From contig DASXYG010000080.1 in the NCBI GenBank assembly GCA_036502625.1, positions 75,479 to 139,478 of the forward strand: a stretch of 64,000 bases of DNA, read 5' to 3'. Both the position numbers and the translations under genes were made by a program. Within the stretch, counting starts at the first letter, position 1. Every line of letters begins with the position of its first letter. The DNA comes from DASXYG01 sp036502625. GTDB taxonomy: Bacteria > Actinomycetota > Actinomycetes > Streptosporangiales > Streptosporangiaceae. The notes beneath the pieces are model-generated. The model did no database searches and had not been told where the DNA came from. It was given only the letters and a program-made list of their open reading frames with translations. Shown here in pieces: positions 16,958 through 26,406 of this stretch.

Positions 16958-17009
16958 AAGTGGATCGTGTTCCGATTAGCCGAGTGTAGCGTAAGTGGAG
17001 CGTGATCCG
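16958..17009. promoter_or_regulatory. pair of 17-bp direct repeats, TetR operator candidates
   Basis: AAGTGGATCGTGTTCCG (16958-16974) and AAGTGGAGCGTGATCCG (16993-17009) agree at 15 of 17 positions and start 35 bp apart. They occupy most of the space between the divergent reductase and TetR genes, with the second copy touching the TetR start. Each contains a GGA-N6-TCC half-symmetry. Confidence 0.45.
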
Positions 17010-17011
17010 TT

Positions 17012-17581
17012 TTGAGCGACGCCGAGACCGCGGGATTGCGAGCCGACGCAGCCCGCAACCGGGACACGCTCCTGGCGGCGGCCACGCGCGCCTTCGCGGA
17101 ATCCGAGTCGGAACCCTCGATGCGCGCCGTCGCCCGCAGCGCCGGCGTCGGGATCGCGACCCTCTACCGGCACTTCCCGACCCGCGAGTCGCTTGTCGAC
17201 GCCGTCTACCGCGACCAGGTGCAGCGCCTCACGCGCGGGGCCGACGACCTGCTGCGGCGGGTGCCCCCGGCGGAGGCGATGCGCCGCTGGATGGACCTCT
17301 TCGGCGCGTGGCTCGTCACCAAGCACGGCATGGTCGACACCCTGCTCGCCATGATCGACACGGGCGAGATCTCCTACGCCGAGAGCCGCGAGAAGCTCCT
17401 CGCGGCGATCACCGCCATCCTCGACGCCGGCCGCGCCGCCGGCGACCTGCGCGCCGACGTCAGCGCCGAGGACATCGCCGCCGCCCTCATCGGCATCTTC
17501 ACCGTCGCCGGCCGGCCCGAGCAGCGCGCCCAGCTCACGCGGCTCCTCGACCTCCTCATGGACGGCCTCAGCGCCCGATGA
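17012..17581 (+). CDS. TetR-family transcriptional regulator
   Basis: 189 residues from a TTG start, the only start that keeps the N-terminal helix (ETAGLRADAARNRDTLLAAATRAFAE). The HTH is SMRAVARSAGVGIATLYRHFPTRESLVDAVY. The C-terminal domain (GADDLLRRVPPAEAMRRWMDLFGAWLVTKHGM) is of the type found in TetR proteins next to oxidoreductases. It is divergent from the quinone reductase and likely represses it until an electrophile or quinone binds. Confidence 0.9.
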   Translation: MSDAETAGLRADAARNRDTLLAAATRAFAESESEPSMRAVARSAGVGIATLYRHFPTRESLVDAVYRDQVQRLTRGADDLLRRVPPAEAMRRWMDLFGAWLVTKHGMVDTLLAMIDTGEISYAESREKLLAAITAILDAGRAAGDLRADVSAEDIAAALIGIFTVAGRPEQRAQLTRLLDLLMDGLSAR

Positions 17582-18232
17582 TCAGCGGCCCGCCGGGAGG
17601 TGGTAGTGGCGGAGGCAGGCGGCGGCGAGGCGTTCGCCGTCGCCGGTCTCCGCCGCCACGACCAGTTCGAGGTGGCGTTCGGCCTGGATGGTGCCGTCCG
17701 TGGGCTGGTGGCGGTTGAGCGTCACCAGGAGGGGGCCGAGCAGTGACTCCTGGTTGCGCCAGGCCTGGTGGAGCCAGCGCTGGTCGGCGAGCACCATGAG
17801 CTCGCCGTGGAACGCGCGGTCGAGGCCGAGGAACCGGTCGAGCTCGTCGGGGTAGCGCAGGGCGCGCATCTGCTCGGCCAGCTCGCGCAGCCGGTCGAGC
17901 ACCCGGGGTGGGGGCGGCGCGGTGAGCCGGCGGGCGGCGTGCGCCTCCAGGAGCCCGAACACCTCGCAGATCTCCTCGGTGTCGCGGTCGTCGAACGCGC
18001 GCACCCGGTGCCCGCGGTGCGGCACCTCCTCCAGCAGCCCGCCCGCGGCCAGGCGTTGCAGGGCCTCCCGTATGGTGCTGCGGCCCACGCCCAGCTCACG
18101 CGCCAACCGGACCTCGGTGAGCTGCTCGCCCACCGGCAGCGTCTCCATGATGATCGCCAGCCGGAGCTGCCCGACCACCTGGTCGACCAGCGTGCGCGCG
18201 GCCGGCGGCGCCAGTTCCCAGCGGGACCCCAT
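17582..18232 (-). CDS. GntR-family regulator, FCD/FadR subfamily
   Basis: 216 residues from the ATG at 18232, preceded by GAGGAGG; a longer reading from 18280 lacks support. Winged helix RTLVDQVVGQLRLAIIMETLPVGEQLTEVRLARELGVGRSTIREALQRLAAGGLLEEVPHRGHRV at about 15-80 is followed by an all-helical FCD ligand domain with the metal-site type pattern D-x-x-F-H (GLDRAFHGELM) and later His residues. It faces an MHS transporter, phosphotriesterase-like and deacylase operon and probably responds to their carboxylate substrate or product. Confidence 0.9.
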   Translation of the reverse strand: MGSRWELAPPAARTLVDQVVGQLRLAIIMETLPVGEQLTEVRLARELGVGRSTIREALQRLAAGGLLEEVPHRGHRVRAFDDRDTEEICEVFGLLEAHAARRLTAPPPPRVLDRLRELAEQMRALRYPDELDRFLGLDRAFHGELMVLADQRWLHQAWRNQESLLGPLLVTLNRHQPTDGTIQAERHLELVVAAETGDGERLAAACLRHYHLPAGR

Positions 18233-18285
18233 CGTGCCCTCCTCGTCCGTGGTTCTGGGGTTGACAGTACGCCAGGTCACGGGAG

Positions 18286-18306
18286 ATTGTCAGACACGCA
18301 GACAAT
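18286..18306. promoter_or_regulatory. GntR operator candidate
   Basis: ATTGTC and GACAAT arms separated by 9 nt form a 21-bp dyad between the divergent GntR and transporter genes. The second arm ends 9 bp before the transporter ATG, so binding would block its ribosome site or promoter. Confidence 0.45.
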
Positions 18307-18315
18307 GGAGGTGCC

Positions 18316-19626
18316 ATGGCATCCGCATCTTCTTTGCAGGGCAGCCGGACGGCCGTGTTCGCCGGCGGCTTCGGCAATCTCGTCGAGTGGTACGACTGGG
18401 GCGTCTTCGGCCTGCTGGCACCGGTGTTCGCCACGCAGTTCTTCCCGTCGGAGGACCCCACCGCCGCGCTGCTGTCGACGCTGTTGACGTTCGCCCTGGG
18501 GTTCCTGGTCCGGCCGCTCGGCGGCATCGTCCTGTCGCCGATCGCCGACCGGGTGGGCCGCCGGACGATGCTCACGGTGACCGTGCTGCTGATGGGCGGC
18601 GGCAGCCTGCTGATCGCCGTCACGCCCTCGTACGCCACGATCGGCGTCGCCGCGCCGCTGATCCTCTTCCTGGCGCGTTGCGTGCAGGGGCTGTCCGCCG
18701 GCGCGGAGTTCGGCGCCAGCTCCGCGTTCGTCGTCGAGCACGCCCGGCCGGACCGGCGCGGGTTCATCGGGTCGATGCAGTTGGTCAGCGTCGGGCTCGG
18801 CACGCTGCTCGCCAGCGGTGTGTCGTCGTGGATCACCGGTTCGCTCGGCGCCGCCGCCGCCGGCGACTGGGGCTGGCGGATCGCGTTCGGGCTGGGTGCG
18901 CTGCTGTCCCTGGTCGGGCTGGTGCTGCGGCTGGTCGCGGACGAGACGCCGGCGTTCGAGACGGCGCAGGAGAAGGGGCGCGTGACACGCCGCCCGCTGC
19001 GGGAGGCGATCAGGGAGCACCCGGGTGCGCTGCTGCGCGTCATCGGCATGAGCCTCGGCGGCACGGTCTGCTTCTACCTCTGGACCACTTATCTGCCGAC
19101 GTACGCGCACCTCGCGGGCGGGCTACCGCTGTCGACCGCGCTCGCGATCAACACGGCCTGCCTCGGGCTGTTCGTGGTCCTGCTCCCGCTGATCGGGTGG
19201 GCGTCGGACGTGTGGTTCGGCCGGAAGCCGCCGATGGTGGTGCAGGCGATCGGGTTCGTGGTGCTCGCGTTCCCGTTGTTCGCGCTGGCCGGCGGCGGAA
19301 GCCTCGCCGGCTACGTCGTCGCCAACGTCGTCGGCGTCGTCCTGCTCGCCGGTCTCGAGGCGAACCTGGCGGCCGCGTACTGCGAGCAGTTCCCGGTGCA
19401 CCTGCGGGTCACCGGCATCGGTGTGCCGTACGCGATCGCGACCGCGCTGTTCGGCGGCACGGCGCCGCTGCTCACCACGGCGCTGGCCGGCCACGGCAAG
19501 GCGATCTGGGTGGCGGGCTACATCATCGTGCTCCAGCTCGTGTCGGTCGTGACGTTCGTGCGGATGCCGGAGACCAGCGAACGGCACAGGTCCGGCGCCG
19601 CGATCGACCAGGAGGTGCCGTCGTGA
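18316..19626 (+). CDS. MFS transporter, metabolite:H+ symporter (MHS) family
   Basis: 436 residues with 12 predicted TM segments. The MHS start GGFGNLVEWYDWGVFGLLAP, the loop LSPIADRVGRRTMLTVT and CVQGLSAGAEFGASSAFVVEHA are family hallmarks. MHS proteins import carboxylates such as alpha-ketoglutarate, shikimate or proline-betaine with protons. It overlaps (GTGA) a phosphotriesterase-like hydrolase gene, so it most likely imports the hydrolase substrate. The ATG has GGAGG upstream. Confidence 0.9.
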   Translation: MASASSLQGSRTAVFAGGFGNLVEWYDWGVFGLLAPVFATQFFPSEDPTAALLSTLLTFALGFLVRPLGGIVLSPIADRVGRRTMLTVTVLLMGGGSLLIAVTPSYATIGVAAPLILFLARCVQGLSAGAEFGASSAFVVEHARPDRRGFIGSMQLVSVGLGTLLASGVSSWITGSLGAAAAGDWGWRIAFGLGALLSLVGLVLRLVADETPAFETAQEKGRVTRRPLREAIREHPGALLRVIGMSLGGTVCFYLWTTYLPTYAHLAGGLPLSTALAINTACLGLFVVLLPLIGWASDVWFGRKPPMVVQAIGFVVLAFPLFALAGGGSLAGYVVANVVGVVLLAGLEANLAAAYCEQFPVHLRVTGIGVPYAIATALFGGTAPLLTTALAGHGKAIWVAGYIIVLQLVSVVTFVRMPETSERHRSGAAIDQEVPS

Positions 19627-20657
19627 GCGGGCCGTTCCGCGTGCGGACGGCCGCCGGCGACCGCGTCCTCGAACCGGACGCCGGCTACACGCTGCCGCAC
19701 GAGCATCTGGTGTGCGACCTGCGGGCCCGCTGGTGGGGCGCGGGCGACGCGTGGACGCTCGATCCGCCCGGCTCCGGGGTCGCGATGGAGGCGCTCGACG
19801 AGCTGCGGCACCGGCCGCAGGCCACGATCCGCGAGAACCTGGTGCTCTCCGACTGGTATCTCGCGGCCACCGAGCTGCGGCACGTACGCGACACCGGCGG
19901 CGGGGTCGTCGTCGACGTCACCGTCGAGGGCCTTTTCCCCGAGCCGCGGCTGAGCAGGCGCGCGGCGGAGCTCGCCGGCCTGCACGCCGTGGTGGCGCTG
20001 GGCCGGTACCTCCCGGCGTCGCTGTCGCCCGCCGAACGCGACGAGCCGGTCGAGTCGCTCGTCGACCGCTGGACCGGCCAGGCCGAGAACGGCGTGGACG
20101 GGTGCGCGATCGGGGTCATCGGGGAGCTGGGCGTCGGCCCGGACCTGAGCGACGTGGAGCGGCGCACGCTGGTCGCCGGCGGGCGGGTCGCCGCCGCCAC
20201 CGGACTGGCCGTCAACGTGCACGTCGAGCCCGGCTCGCCGCGCGCCCACGAGGCGCTCGACATCCTCGCCGGAACCGGCGCCGACCTCGGCAGGGTCGCG
20301 GTCAGCCATGTGGACGCCGCGCCGGACACCGCGGCGCTGACCAGGCTGCTCGACCGGGGCTGCTACGCCGAGTTCGACCTGTTCGGGCGGGCGCCGGCGT
20401 ACCGCTTCGAGGGCCGGTACTCCGCCGACGACGAGACCCGCGTCGACGTGCTGTGCGAGCTGGCCGACCGCGGCTACGCGGACCGCCTGCTGCTGTCCCA
20501 GGACATCTGCATGCGGCACGCCCTGCTGCACTACGGCGGCTACGGATACGCGCACCTCGCCCGGCACGTCCTGCCCGTCCTCACCGAACGGCTCGGCGCC
20601 GCCGCCGTACGGAAGATGACCCGCGTCAACCCCCTCCGTTTCCTCGCCATCGACTAG
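19623..20657 (+). CDS. phosphotriesterase-family metal-dependent hydrolase (lactonase/amidohydrolase-like)
   Basis: 344 residues from a GTG overlapping the transporter stop. TIM-barrel metal ligands appear in order: His26 and His28 (LPHEHL), a bridging acid at Glu168 (VIGELG) where classic phosphotriesterase has a carbamylated Lys, His200 (VNVHVEPG), His229 (AVSHVDAA) and Asp in LSQDICMRH. Glu at the bridge is also found in phosphotriesterase homology proteins. Known members hydrolyse lactones, N-acyl amino acids or organophosphates; here the flanking transporter and deacylase point to a carboxylated ester or amide. The end motif RVNPLRFLAI is also typical. Confidence 0.88.
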   Translation: MSGPFRVRTAAGDRVLEPDAGYTLPHEHLVCDLRARWWGAGDAWTLDPPGSGVAMEALDELRHRPQATIRENLVLSDWYLAATELRHVRDTGGGVVVDVTVEGLFPEPRLSRRAAELAGLHAVVALGRYLPASLSPAERDEPVESLVDRWTGQAENGVDGCAIGVIGELGVGPDLSDVERRTLVAGGRVAAATGLAVNVHVEPGSPRAHEALDILAGTGADLGRVAVSHVDAAPDTAALTRLLDRGCYAEFDLFGRAPAYRFEGRYSADDETRVDVLCELADRGYADRLLLSQDICMRHALLHYGGYGYAHLARHVLPVLTERLGAAAVRKMTRVNPLRFLAID

Positions 20658-20677
20658 CCACATGCAGGGAGCAGCCC

Positions 20678-21607
20678 GTGCCGGAAACCCGGACGTTCAC
20701 CATCGACACGCTTCCCGGCGCCGCGCCGCTCGACGTCCCGTACGCCGAGGTACGCGGCGAGCGCGACGGCCCGCGTCTCACCGTGGTGGCGGGCGTGCAC
20801 GGCACCGAGTACACGTCCATCGCCGCCGTACGTGAGTTCGTCCAGGCGCTGGACCCCGCGGCGCTCGCCGGCTCGGTGACGGCCGTGCCGGTCATGAACC
20901 CGCCCGCGTTCTGGGCGCGTTCGCCGTTCGTCGTCCCCGTCGACGGCAAGAACCTGAACCGGAGCTTCCCCGGCGACCCCGGCGGCGGCTACACCGACGT
21001 GCTCGCGCACCGGCTGTTCCAGCGGTTCGCCACCGGCACCGACTACCTGCTCGACCTGCACGCCGGCGACCTGCCCGAGGCGCTCGAGCCGTTCACGATC
21101 TACGACGAGTCGCCGGTGGAGGAGGCGGCCCGCGGCCTCGCCGCCGCGTACGGGCTGGGCCACGTCGTGCGGCAGGCCGCCGCCGGCCGTACGGTCGGCG
21201 GCAGCACCAGCGCGGCCGCGGCCGACGCCGGAATCCCGGCCATCATCGCCGAGGCGGGGCAGAACGGCGTGCTCGACCGCGCGTCGGTGGAGCTGCACCG
21301 CGCCGGGCTGGCGAACGTCCTCGCCCACCTGGGCATGACCGGCGGCACCGTCCCGGCCGCGAGCCCGGAGGAGCACCCGGGCTGGGAATGGCTGCGCACC
21401 CCGGTCGACGGCTGGTGGGAGCCCGCGGTCGCCACGGGCGAGCGCGTCGCCGCCGGCGACCGCCTCGGCGTGGTCAGCGGGCTGCTCGGCGGGGTCGCGC
21501 ACGAGGTCGTCGCGCCGGTCGCCGGCGTGCCGCTGTTCCTCACGTCGAGCCCCGCCGTCGTCGAGGACGGGCTCCTCCTGGGCCTGGCGCGGCAGGCCGG
21601 CGCCTGA
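20678..21607 (+). CDS. succinylglutamate desuccinylase/aspartoacylase-family (M14-like) deacylase
   Basis: 309 residues from a GTG with GGGAG upstream. Zinc ligands are visible in GVHGTEYTS (His and Glu) and DLHAGD (His), and the substrate-binding stretch is DGKNLNRSFPG. The C-terminal beta domain (VAAGDRLGVVSGLLGGVAHEVVAPVAGVPLFLTSSP) is the usual AstE/AspA capping domain. These enzymes remove acyl groups from N-acyl amino acids or similar amides in the cytosol. Last gene of the GntR-controlled operon; together with the upstream hydrolase it could process a double-protected substrate. Confidence 0.88.
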   Translation: MPETRTFTIDTLPGAAPLDVPYAEVRGERDGPRLTVVAGVHGTEYTSIAAVREFVQALDPAALAGSVTAVPVMNPPAFWARSPFVVPVDGKNLNRSFPGDPGGGYTDVLAHRLFQRFATGTDYLLDLHAGDLPEALEPFTIYDESPVEEAARGLAAAYGLGHVVRQAAAGRTVGGSTSAAAADAGIPAIIAEAGQNGVLDRASVELHRAGLANVLAHLGMTGGTVPAASPEEHPGWEWLRTPVDGWWEPAVATGERVAAGDRLGVVSGLLGGVAHEVVAPVAGVPLFLTSSPAVVEDGLLLGLARQAGA

Positions 21608-21622
21608 CCGCTGGTCGGGGCG

Positions 21623-22807
21623 TCAGCGCAGGACGGGGCGGTGGCGGGCGGCCAGGATGTCGCGGCTGATCACCATGCGCTGGGTCTCGGTGGTGCCCTC
21701 GCCGATGCGGCGGATGCGCAGCTCGCGGTACCAGCGTTCGAGGGGCAGGTCCTTGGTGACGCCGTAGCCGCCGTGGATCTGGATGCAGCGGTCGACGACG
21801 CGGCCGGCCGCCTCGGAGGCGAGGATCTTCGCGACCGCGGCCTCCGTGCGGAACGGCCGGCCGCGGTCGGCGAGGTCGGCGGCGTGCAGCACGGCCAGGG
21901 TGGCGGTGCGCAGGTCCATCTCGTTGTCCACCAGCATCCACTGGATGCCCTCGTGCTCGGCCAAGGTCTTCTTGAAGACCGAGCGCTGCGGTGCGTACTC
22001 GACGGCCATCTCGTGCGCCCGGTACGCCGGGCCGAGGCAGCCGGCCGAGTAGACGACCCGCTGCCGGGTGAGCAGCTCGTTGGCCACCCCGAAGCCCTTG
22101 TTCAGCTCGCCGAGCATGTTCTCCGCGGGCACCCGCGCGTCGTCGAAGTGCAGCTCGGTGGCGTAGTGCCCGGAGCGCAGCGTGTGGATGACGCGGCGTA
22201 CGGCGAAGCCCGGCGTGTCGGCGTCGAGGATGAAGCAGGTGAGCCCGTCGCGGCCGTCCTCCAGCGATCCCGTACGGGCGAAGACGAGCCCGTAGTCGGC
22301 GGTGTCGGCGCCGCTGATGAACACCTTCGAGCCGTTGAGCACCCAGGCGTCGCCGTCCCGTACGGCCCGTGTGCGCACGGACCGGCCCGGGTCGCTGCCG
22401 CCCGAGGGCTCGGTCAGCGCGAAGAACCCGGACTTCTCGCCGCGCAGCGTGGGGTAGAGGTACTTCTCCTTCTGCTGGTCCGTGGCGCCGAACAACTGCG
22501 CGAGGCCGGCGGCGCTGCCGAAGACGCCGTAGCACGGGGTGTACAGGCCGGCGCGGTGCTGGGACATCTCGATCGCGAGCAGGCTGGTGGTCACCGTGCC
22601 GATGTCCGGTCCGCCGAGCTCGGCCGGCGCGCCCAGGTTGAACAGGCCCATCTGCTTGGTCTCGGCGGCCAGCCGCTCGTGGTCGGCCTCGGGCAGCTCG
22701 CTGGCGTCGGGGTCGAGGTCGTCCTCGAGCGGCACGATGCGCTCGCGGACGAACCGGCGCACGGTCTCGATCAGGCTCTGCTGCTCATACGACAGGGACA
22801 GATCCAT
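21623..22807 (-). CDS. acyl-CoA dehydrogenase
   Basis: 394 residues with all ACAD blocks: N-terminal helical domain (MDLSLSYEQQSLIETVRRFVRERI), middle beta domain (FFALTEPSGGSDPGRSVRTRA, WVLNGSKVFISGADTADYGLVFAR), and C-terminal domain (RCIQIHGGYGVTKDLPLERWYRELRIRRIGEGTTETQRMVI). The Glu in RIGEGTTE sits where MCAD-type enzymes have the catalytic base. It oxidises an acyl-CoA to the 2-enoyl-CoA with FAD, passing electrons to ETF. Last gene of the long leftward Liv/AtuA operon; the hydratase step is encoded by the divergent operon starting at 31079. Confidence 0.93.
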   Translation of the reverse strand: MDLSLSYEQQSLIETVRRFVRERIVPLEDDLDPDASELPEADHERLAAETKQMGLFNLGAPAELGGPDIGTVTTSLLAIEMSQHRAGLYTPCYGVFGSAAGLAQLFGATDQQKEKYLYPTLRGEKSGFFALTEPSGGSDPGRSVRTRAVRDGDAWVLNGSKVFISGADTADYGLVFARTGSLEDGRDGLTCFILDADTPGFAVRRVIHTLRSGHYATELHFDDARVPAENMLGELNKGFGVANELLTRQRVVYSAGCLGPAYRAHEMAVEYAPQRSVFKKTLAEHEGIQWMLVDNEMDLRTATLAVLHAADLADRGRPFRTEAAVAKILASEAAGRVVDRCIQIHGGYGVTKDLPLERWYRELRIRRIGEGTTETQRMVISRDILAARHRPVLR

Positions 22808-22827
22808 GGGGACTCCTTCTCAGCGGT

Positions 22828-23109
22828 TCAGGCGGGGCGGATGCGGCCGGCCGCGATGCCGACGAGCTCGCTGTACCGGGACAGGTACTGGACGGTGACC
22901 TCGTAGCGGAACCGGTGGCCGGCGCCGAGCTCGGTGAGCCGGTCGGCCAGCTCCGAGCGCAGCCCGAACCGGCTCCGGCCGCCCGCGTAGCCGGTCGCGA
23001 CGACCTCGTCGGACGCGCCGGCGATCTCGTACACCCCGGTCTGGCCGGGCAGCCGCGCGACGTTCTCGTCGGTCAGGTCGGTCCACGGCTTGGTCATCCG
23101 GACGCTCAT
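22828..23109 (-). CDS. small protein with degenerate GIY-YIG-like pattern
   Basis: 93 residues, ATG overlapping the AtuA stop (ATGA) and 20 bp before the acyl-CoA dehydrogenase, so firmly in the operon. It contains GVYEIAGASDEVVATGYAGG followed by RSRFGLRSELADRL: a G-V-Y, about 11 residues, then G-Y-A-G, with an Arg and a Glu further on, which recalls the GIY-YIG nuclease core reduced to its minimum. No other motif. In this setting a nuclease is unexpected, so the fold may have been reused as a CoA- or protein-binding partner. Function unknown. Confidence 0.7.
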   Translation of the reverse strand: MSVRMTKPWTDLTDENVARLPGQTGVYEIAGASDEVVATGYAGGRSRFGLRSELADRLTELGAGHRFRYEVTVQYLSRYSELVGIAAGRIRPA

Positions 23110-24890
23110 CGCGCCGCCTCCTCGGGAAGGATCTCGGCGGGGATGTCGGCGTACCGGCTGCGCACGTACTCGCCGAGCCCCTTGGCCTGCGGGTCCTGCC
23201 GCGACGACGCGGCGACGCCCTCGCCGAGCAGCCCGCGCACCACGAAGTTCACCGCGCGGAGGTTCGGCAGCTCGTAGCGGGAGATCTCCAGCCCGGCGGC
23301 CTCCGGCAGCAGCTCGCGCAGGCGCGCCTCGGTCAGGTACGCGCGCAGCCAGGCGTACCCGTCGTCCGTCCGCGCCCAGAGGCCGACGTTGGCGTTGCCG
23401 CCCTTGTCGCCGGACCGGGCGCCGGCGACCGTGCCGAGCGGCAGGTGCCGCGTCGCGCCGGTGGAGGCCGGCGGCGGGGGAGCGGCCGCGGGCTCCACCG
23501 GTGCGCTGGGGGCGGGCCCGGTCGGCGGGTGCGGCACCTCGACGCGCGCCCCGTCCGGCCGGACGACGGTCTGGGTGACCACGCCGCTGGGCACGATCGC
23601 CGGCCAGTACACGCCGTACTCCGCGGCGCGGCGGTCGGCGCGCTCGGAGAACAGGCCCGGGTAGTTGGACAGGCTCAGGCTGGTGGACGCGTCGAAGAAC
23701 CGCCGGCCGACCTTGTCCGGATCGGGGTCCTTGACGGTGACGGTGAAGCGCGCGGCCGCCTCGGCGTTCAGCGCGGCGTCCACGTGGTCCGTACGGACCA
23801 GCGCCGTCTCCACGCGGCCGAACTGGTCGCGGCCGCCGAGGCCGTCGAACAGCGCGTCCTCCGCGAACGTCGCCTTGGCCTCAATGTTCAACCCGGTGAG
23901 CAGGAACGTCACGGAGTTGCGGTAGCCGCCGCGGTAGTTGATGGACACCTTGTACGTGCCGGGCGCCGGCTCGCCGCGGGTGCCGGTGACCGCGACCCGG
24001 TCCGGGCCCTCCTGCGCCAGCCGTACGGTGTCGAACCGGGTCACGACGTCGGGGTTGCGGTACGCCGGCGCGTCGATCTCGTACAGGAGCTGCGCCGTGA
24101 CGGTCTCGGGCGTCACCATGCCGGCGGTGCCCGGGTGCTTGGTGATCACGCAGCTCCCGTCGGGGTGCATCTCGGCGATCGGGAAGCCGGGGCGTACGGG
24201 GTCGGGGATCTCGGTGAAGAACGAGAAGTTGCCGCCGGTGGCCTGCGGGCCGCACTCGATGATGTGCCCGGCCGTCACCGCGCCGGCCAGCCGGTCCCAG
24301 TCGTCGGGCCTCCAGCCGAACGCCCACGCGGCCGGGCCGACGACCACCGAGGCGTCGGTGACGCGCGGGCAGATCACGATGTCGGCGTCCGCGTTCAGCG
24401 CCTCGACGATGCCCCACGCGCCGAGGTACGCGTTGGCGGTGACCGGCTCGACGCCCGCGTCGGCCAGCCGCGTGCCGGTGTCGAGGTTGGCCAGGTCGTG
24501 CCCGTCGCGTTGCAGCTCGGGGAGGCGGGGCAGCAGGTCGTCGCCCTCGATGTGCGCGATCCGGGGCGTGCGGCCGACCTCCGACGCCAGCTTCTCCAGT
24601 TCGCGCGCCAGCCCGGCGGGGTTCAGGCCGCCGGCGTTCACCACGATCTTCGTGCCGCGGTCCAGGCACGTGGTCAGGACGTCGCGCATCTGGGTGAGCA
24701 GCGACACGGCGTAGCCGCGCGAGGCGTCGCGCTGCTGGTTCTTCCACAGCACGAGCATGGTCAGCTCGGCCAGGTAGTCGCCGGTCAGCACGTCGATCGG
24801 GCCGCCGTCGACCATCTCGCGCGCCGCGGTGATCCGGTCGCCGTAGAAGCCGGAGCAGTTCGCGATCCGCAGCGGCGTCGTCCTCGTCAT
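23106..24890 (-). CDS. acyclic terpene utilization AtuA-family protein (DUF1446 plus AtuA-like C-terminal domain)
   Basis: 594 residues from the ATG at 24890, which overlaps the SDR stop; further upstream codons belong to the SDR gene in another frame. The DUF1446 region (about 5-450) includes IANCSGFYGDR, VVNAGGLNPAGLARELEKL, ADIVICPRVTDASVVVGPAAW and GGNFSFFTEI. The C-terminal part after a Pro/Ala-rich linker (about 500-594) has LGTVAGARSGDKGGNANVGLWAR, the AtuA C-terminal ferredoxin-like domain. AtuA is needed for citronellol/geraniol-type acid breakdown in pseudomonads, exact chemistry unclear. Here it lies in a Liv-import plus acyl-CoA operon. Confidence 0.9.
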   Translation of the reverse strand: MTRTTPLRIANCSGFYGDRITAAREMVDGGPIDVLTGDYLAELTMLVLWKNQQRDASRGYAVSLLTQMRDVLTTCLDRGTKIVVNAGGLNPAGLARELEKLASEVGRTPRIAHIEGDDLLPRLPELQRDGHDLANLDTGTRLADAGVEPVTANAYLGAWGIVEALNADADIVICPRVTDASVVVGPAAWAFGWRPDDWDRLAGAVTAGHIIECGPQATGGNFSFFTEIPDPVRPGFPIAEMHPDGSCVITKHPGTAGMVTPETVTAQLLYEIDAPAYRNPDVVTRFDTVRLAQEGPDRVAVTGTRGEPAPGTYKVSINYRGGYRNSVTFLLTGLNIEAKATFAEDALFDGLGGRDQFGRVETALVRTDHVDAALNAEAAARFTVTVKDPDPDKVGRRFFDASTSLSLSNYPGLFSERADRRAAEYGVYWPAIVPSGVVTQTVVRPDGARVEVPHPPTGPAPSAPVEPAAAPPPPASTGATRHLPLGTVAGARSGDKGGNANVGLWARTDDGYAWLRAYLTEARLRELLPEAAGLEISRYELPNLRAVNFVVRGLLGEGVAASSRQDPQAKGLGEYVRSRYADIPAEILPEEAAR

Positions 24891-25689
24891 TCGCCCTTCC
24901 CTCCGTGCCGTGTCGTCTGCACGCTCGACCGTTGCAAGGGGGCCCGGTGCGCGCCGTCGACGCGCACGGTCTCCCCGTTCAGGTAGCCCGTCGCCGTGGT
25001 CGCCACCGACAGCACGACCTCGGCGATCTCCTCCGGCTCGGCGATGTGCCCGCCGGGCAGCTCCGCCTCGACCTTGGCCCGCTCCCCGGGATCGGAGAAC
25101 CGGGAGCCCTCCGTCCGTACGGCGCCCGGCGCCACCCCGTTGACCTGGATGCCGTGCGGCGCCCATTCGACGGCGAGCGTCTGGGTCAGGCTGTTCAGGG
25201 CGGCCTTCGCGGCCGCGTAGTGCGCCCCGCCGACGTGCGGGTGGTAGGCGGCGGTGGAGCTGACGTTGAGGACGCGGCCGTCGCCCTGGCGCCGGAAGTA
25301 CGGGAAGGCCGCGCGGCAGCACAGGAACGCCGTGGTCAGGTTGGTGTCGATCACCGTGCGCCAGCCGTTCGGCGAGATGTCCTCCGCCTTGGCGAAGAAC
25401 AATCCGGCCGCGTTGTTGACCAGCAGGTCGATCCGTCCGTACGTGTCGGCGGTCTCCGCCATCAGCGCGTCGGCCTGGCCGGCGTCGCGCAGGTCGGCCT
25501 GGATGCCGTGGACCGTTCCACCCGCCTCGGTGATCTCGTCGAGCACCGGCGCCAGGTTCGCCCGGGTCCGGCTGTTCACCACCACGCGGGCGCCCTGCCG
25601 CGCGGCGGACACGGCGATGGCGCGCCCGATGCCCTGTGCGCTTCCGGTCACGATCACCACGGCGTCGCGCAGGCCGTCTTGGGGGAATG

Positions 25690-25693
<4 letters not shown>
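24887..25693 (-). CDS. short-chain dehydrogenase/reductase
   Basis: 268 residues from a GTG overlapping the LivF-like stop. Classical SDR features: TGSAQGIGRAIA (cofactor Gly motif near residue 17), NNAAG, catalytic Ser in NVSSTAAYHPH, and Y-A-A-A-K (HYAAAKAAL). The later GYLNGETVRVDG is the usual C-terminal block. It interconverts an alcohol and ketone with NAD(P)H. In this operon it could act as a 3-hydroxyacyl-CoA or terpene-alcohol dehydrogenase, the missing oxidation step between the hydratases and thiolysis. Confidence 0.9.
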
Positions 25694-26395
<702 letters not shown>

Positions 26396-26406
<11 letters not shown>

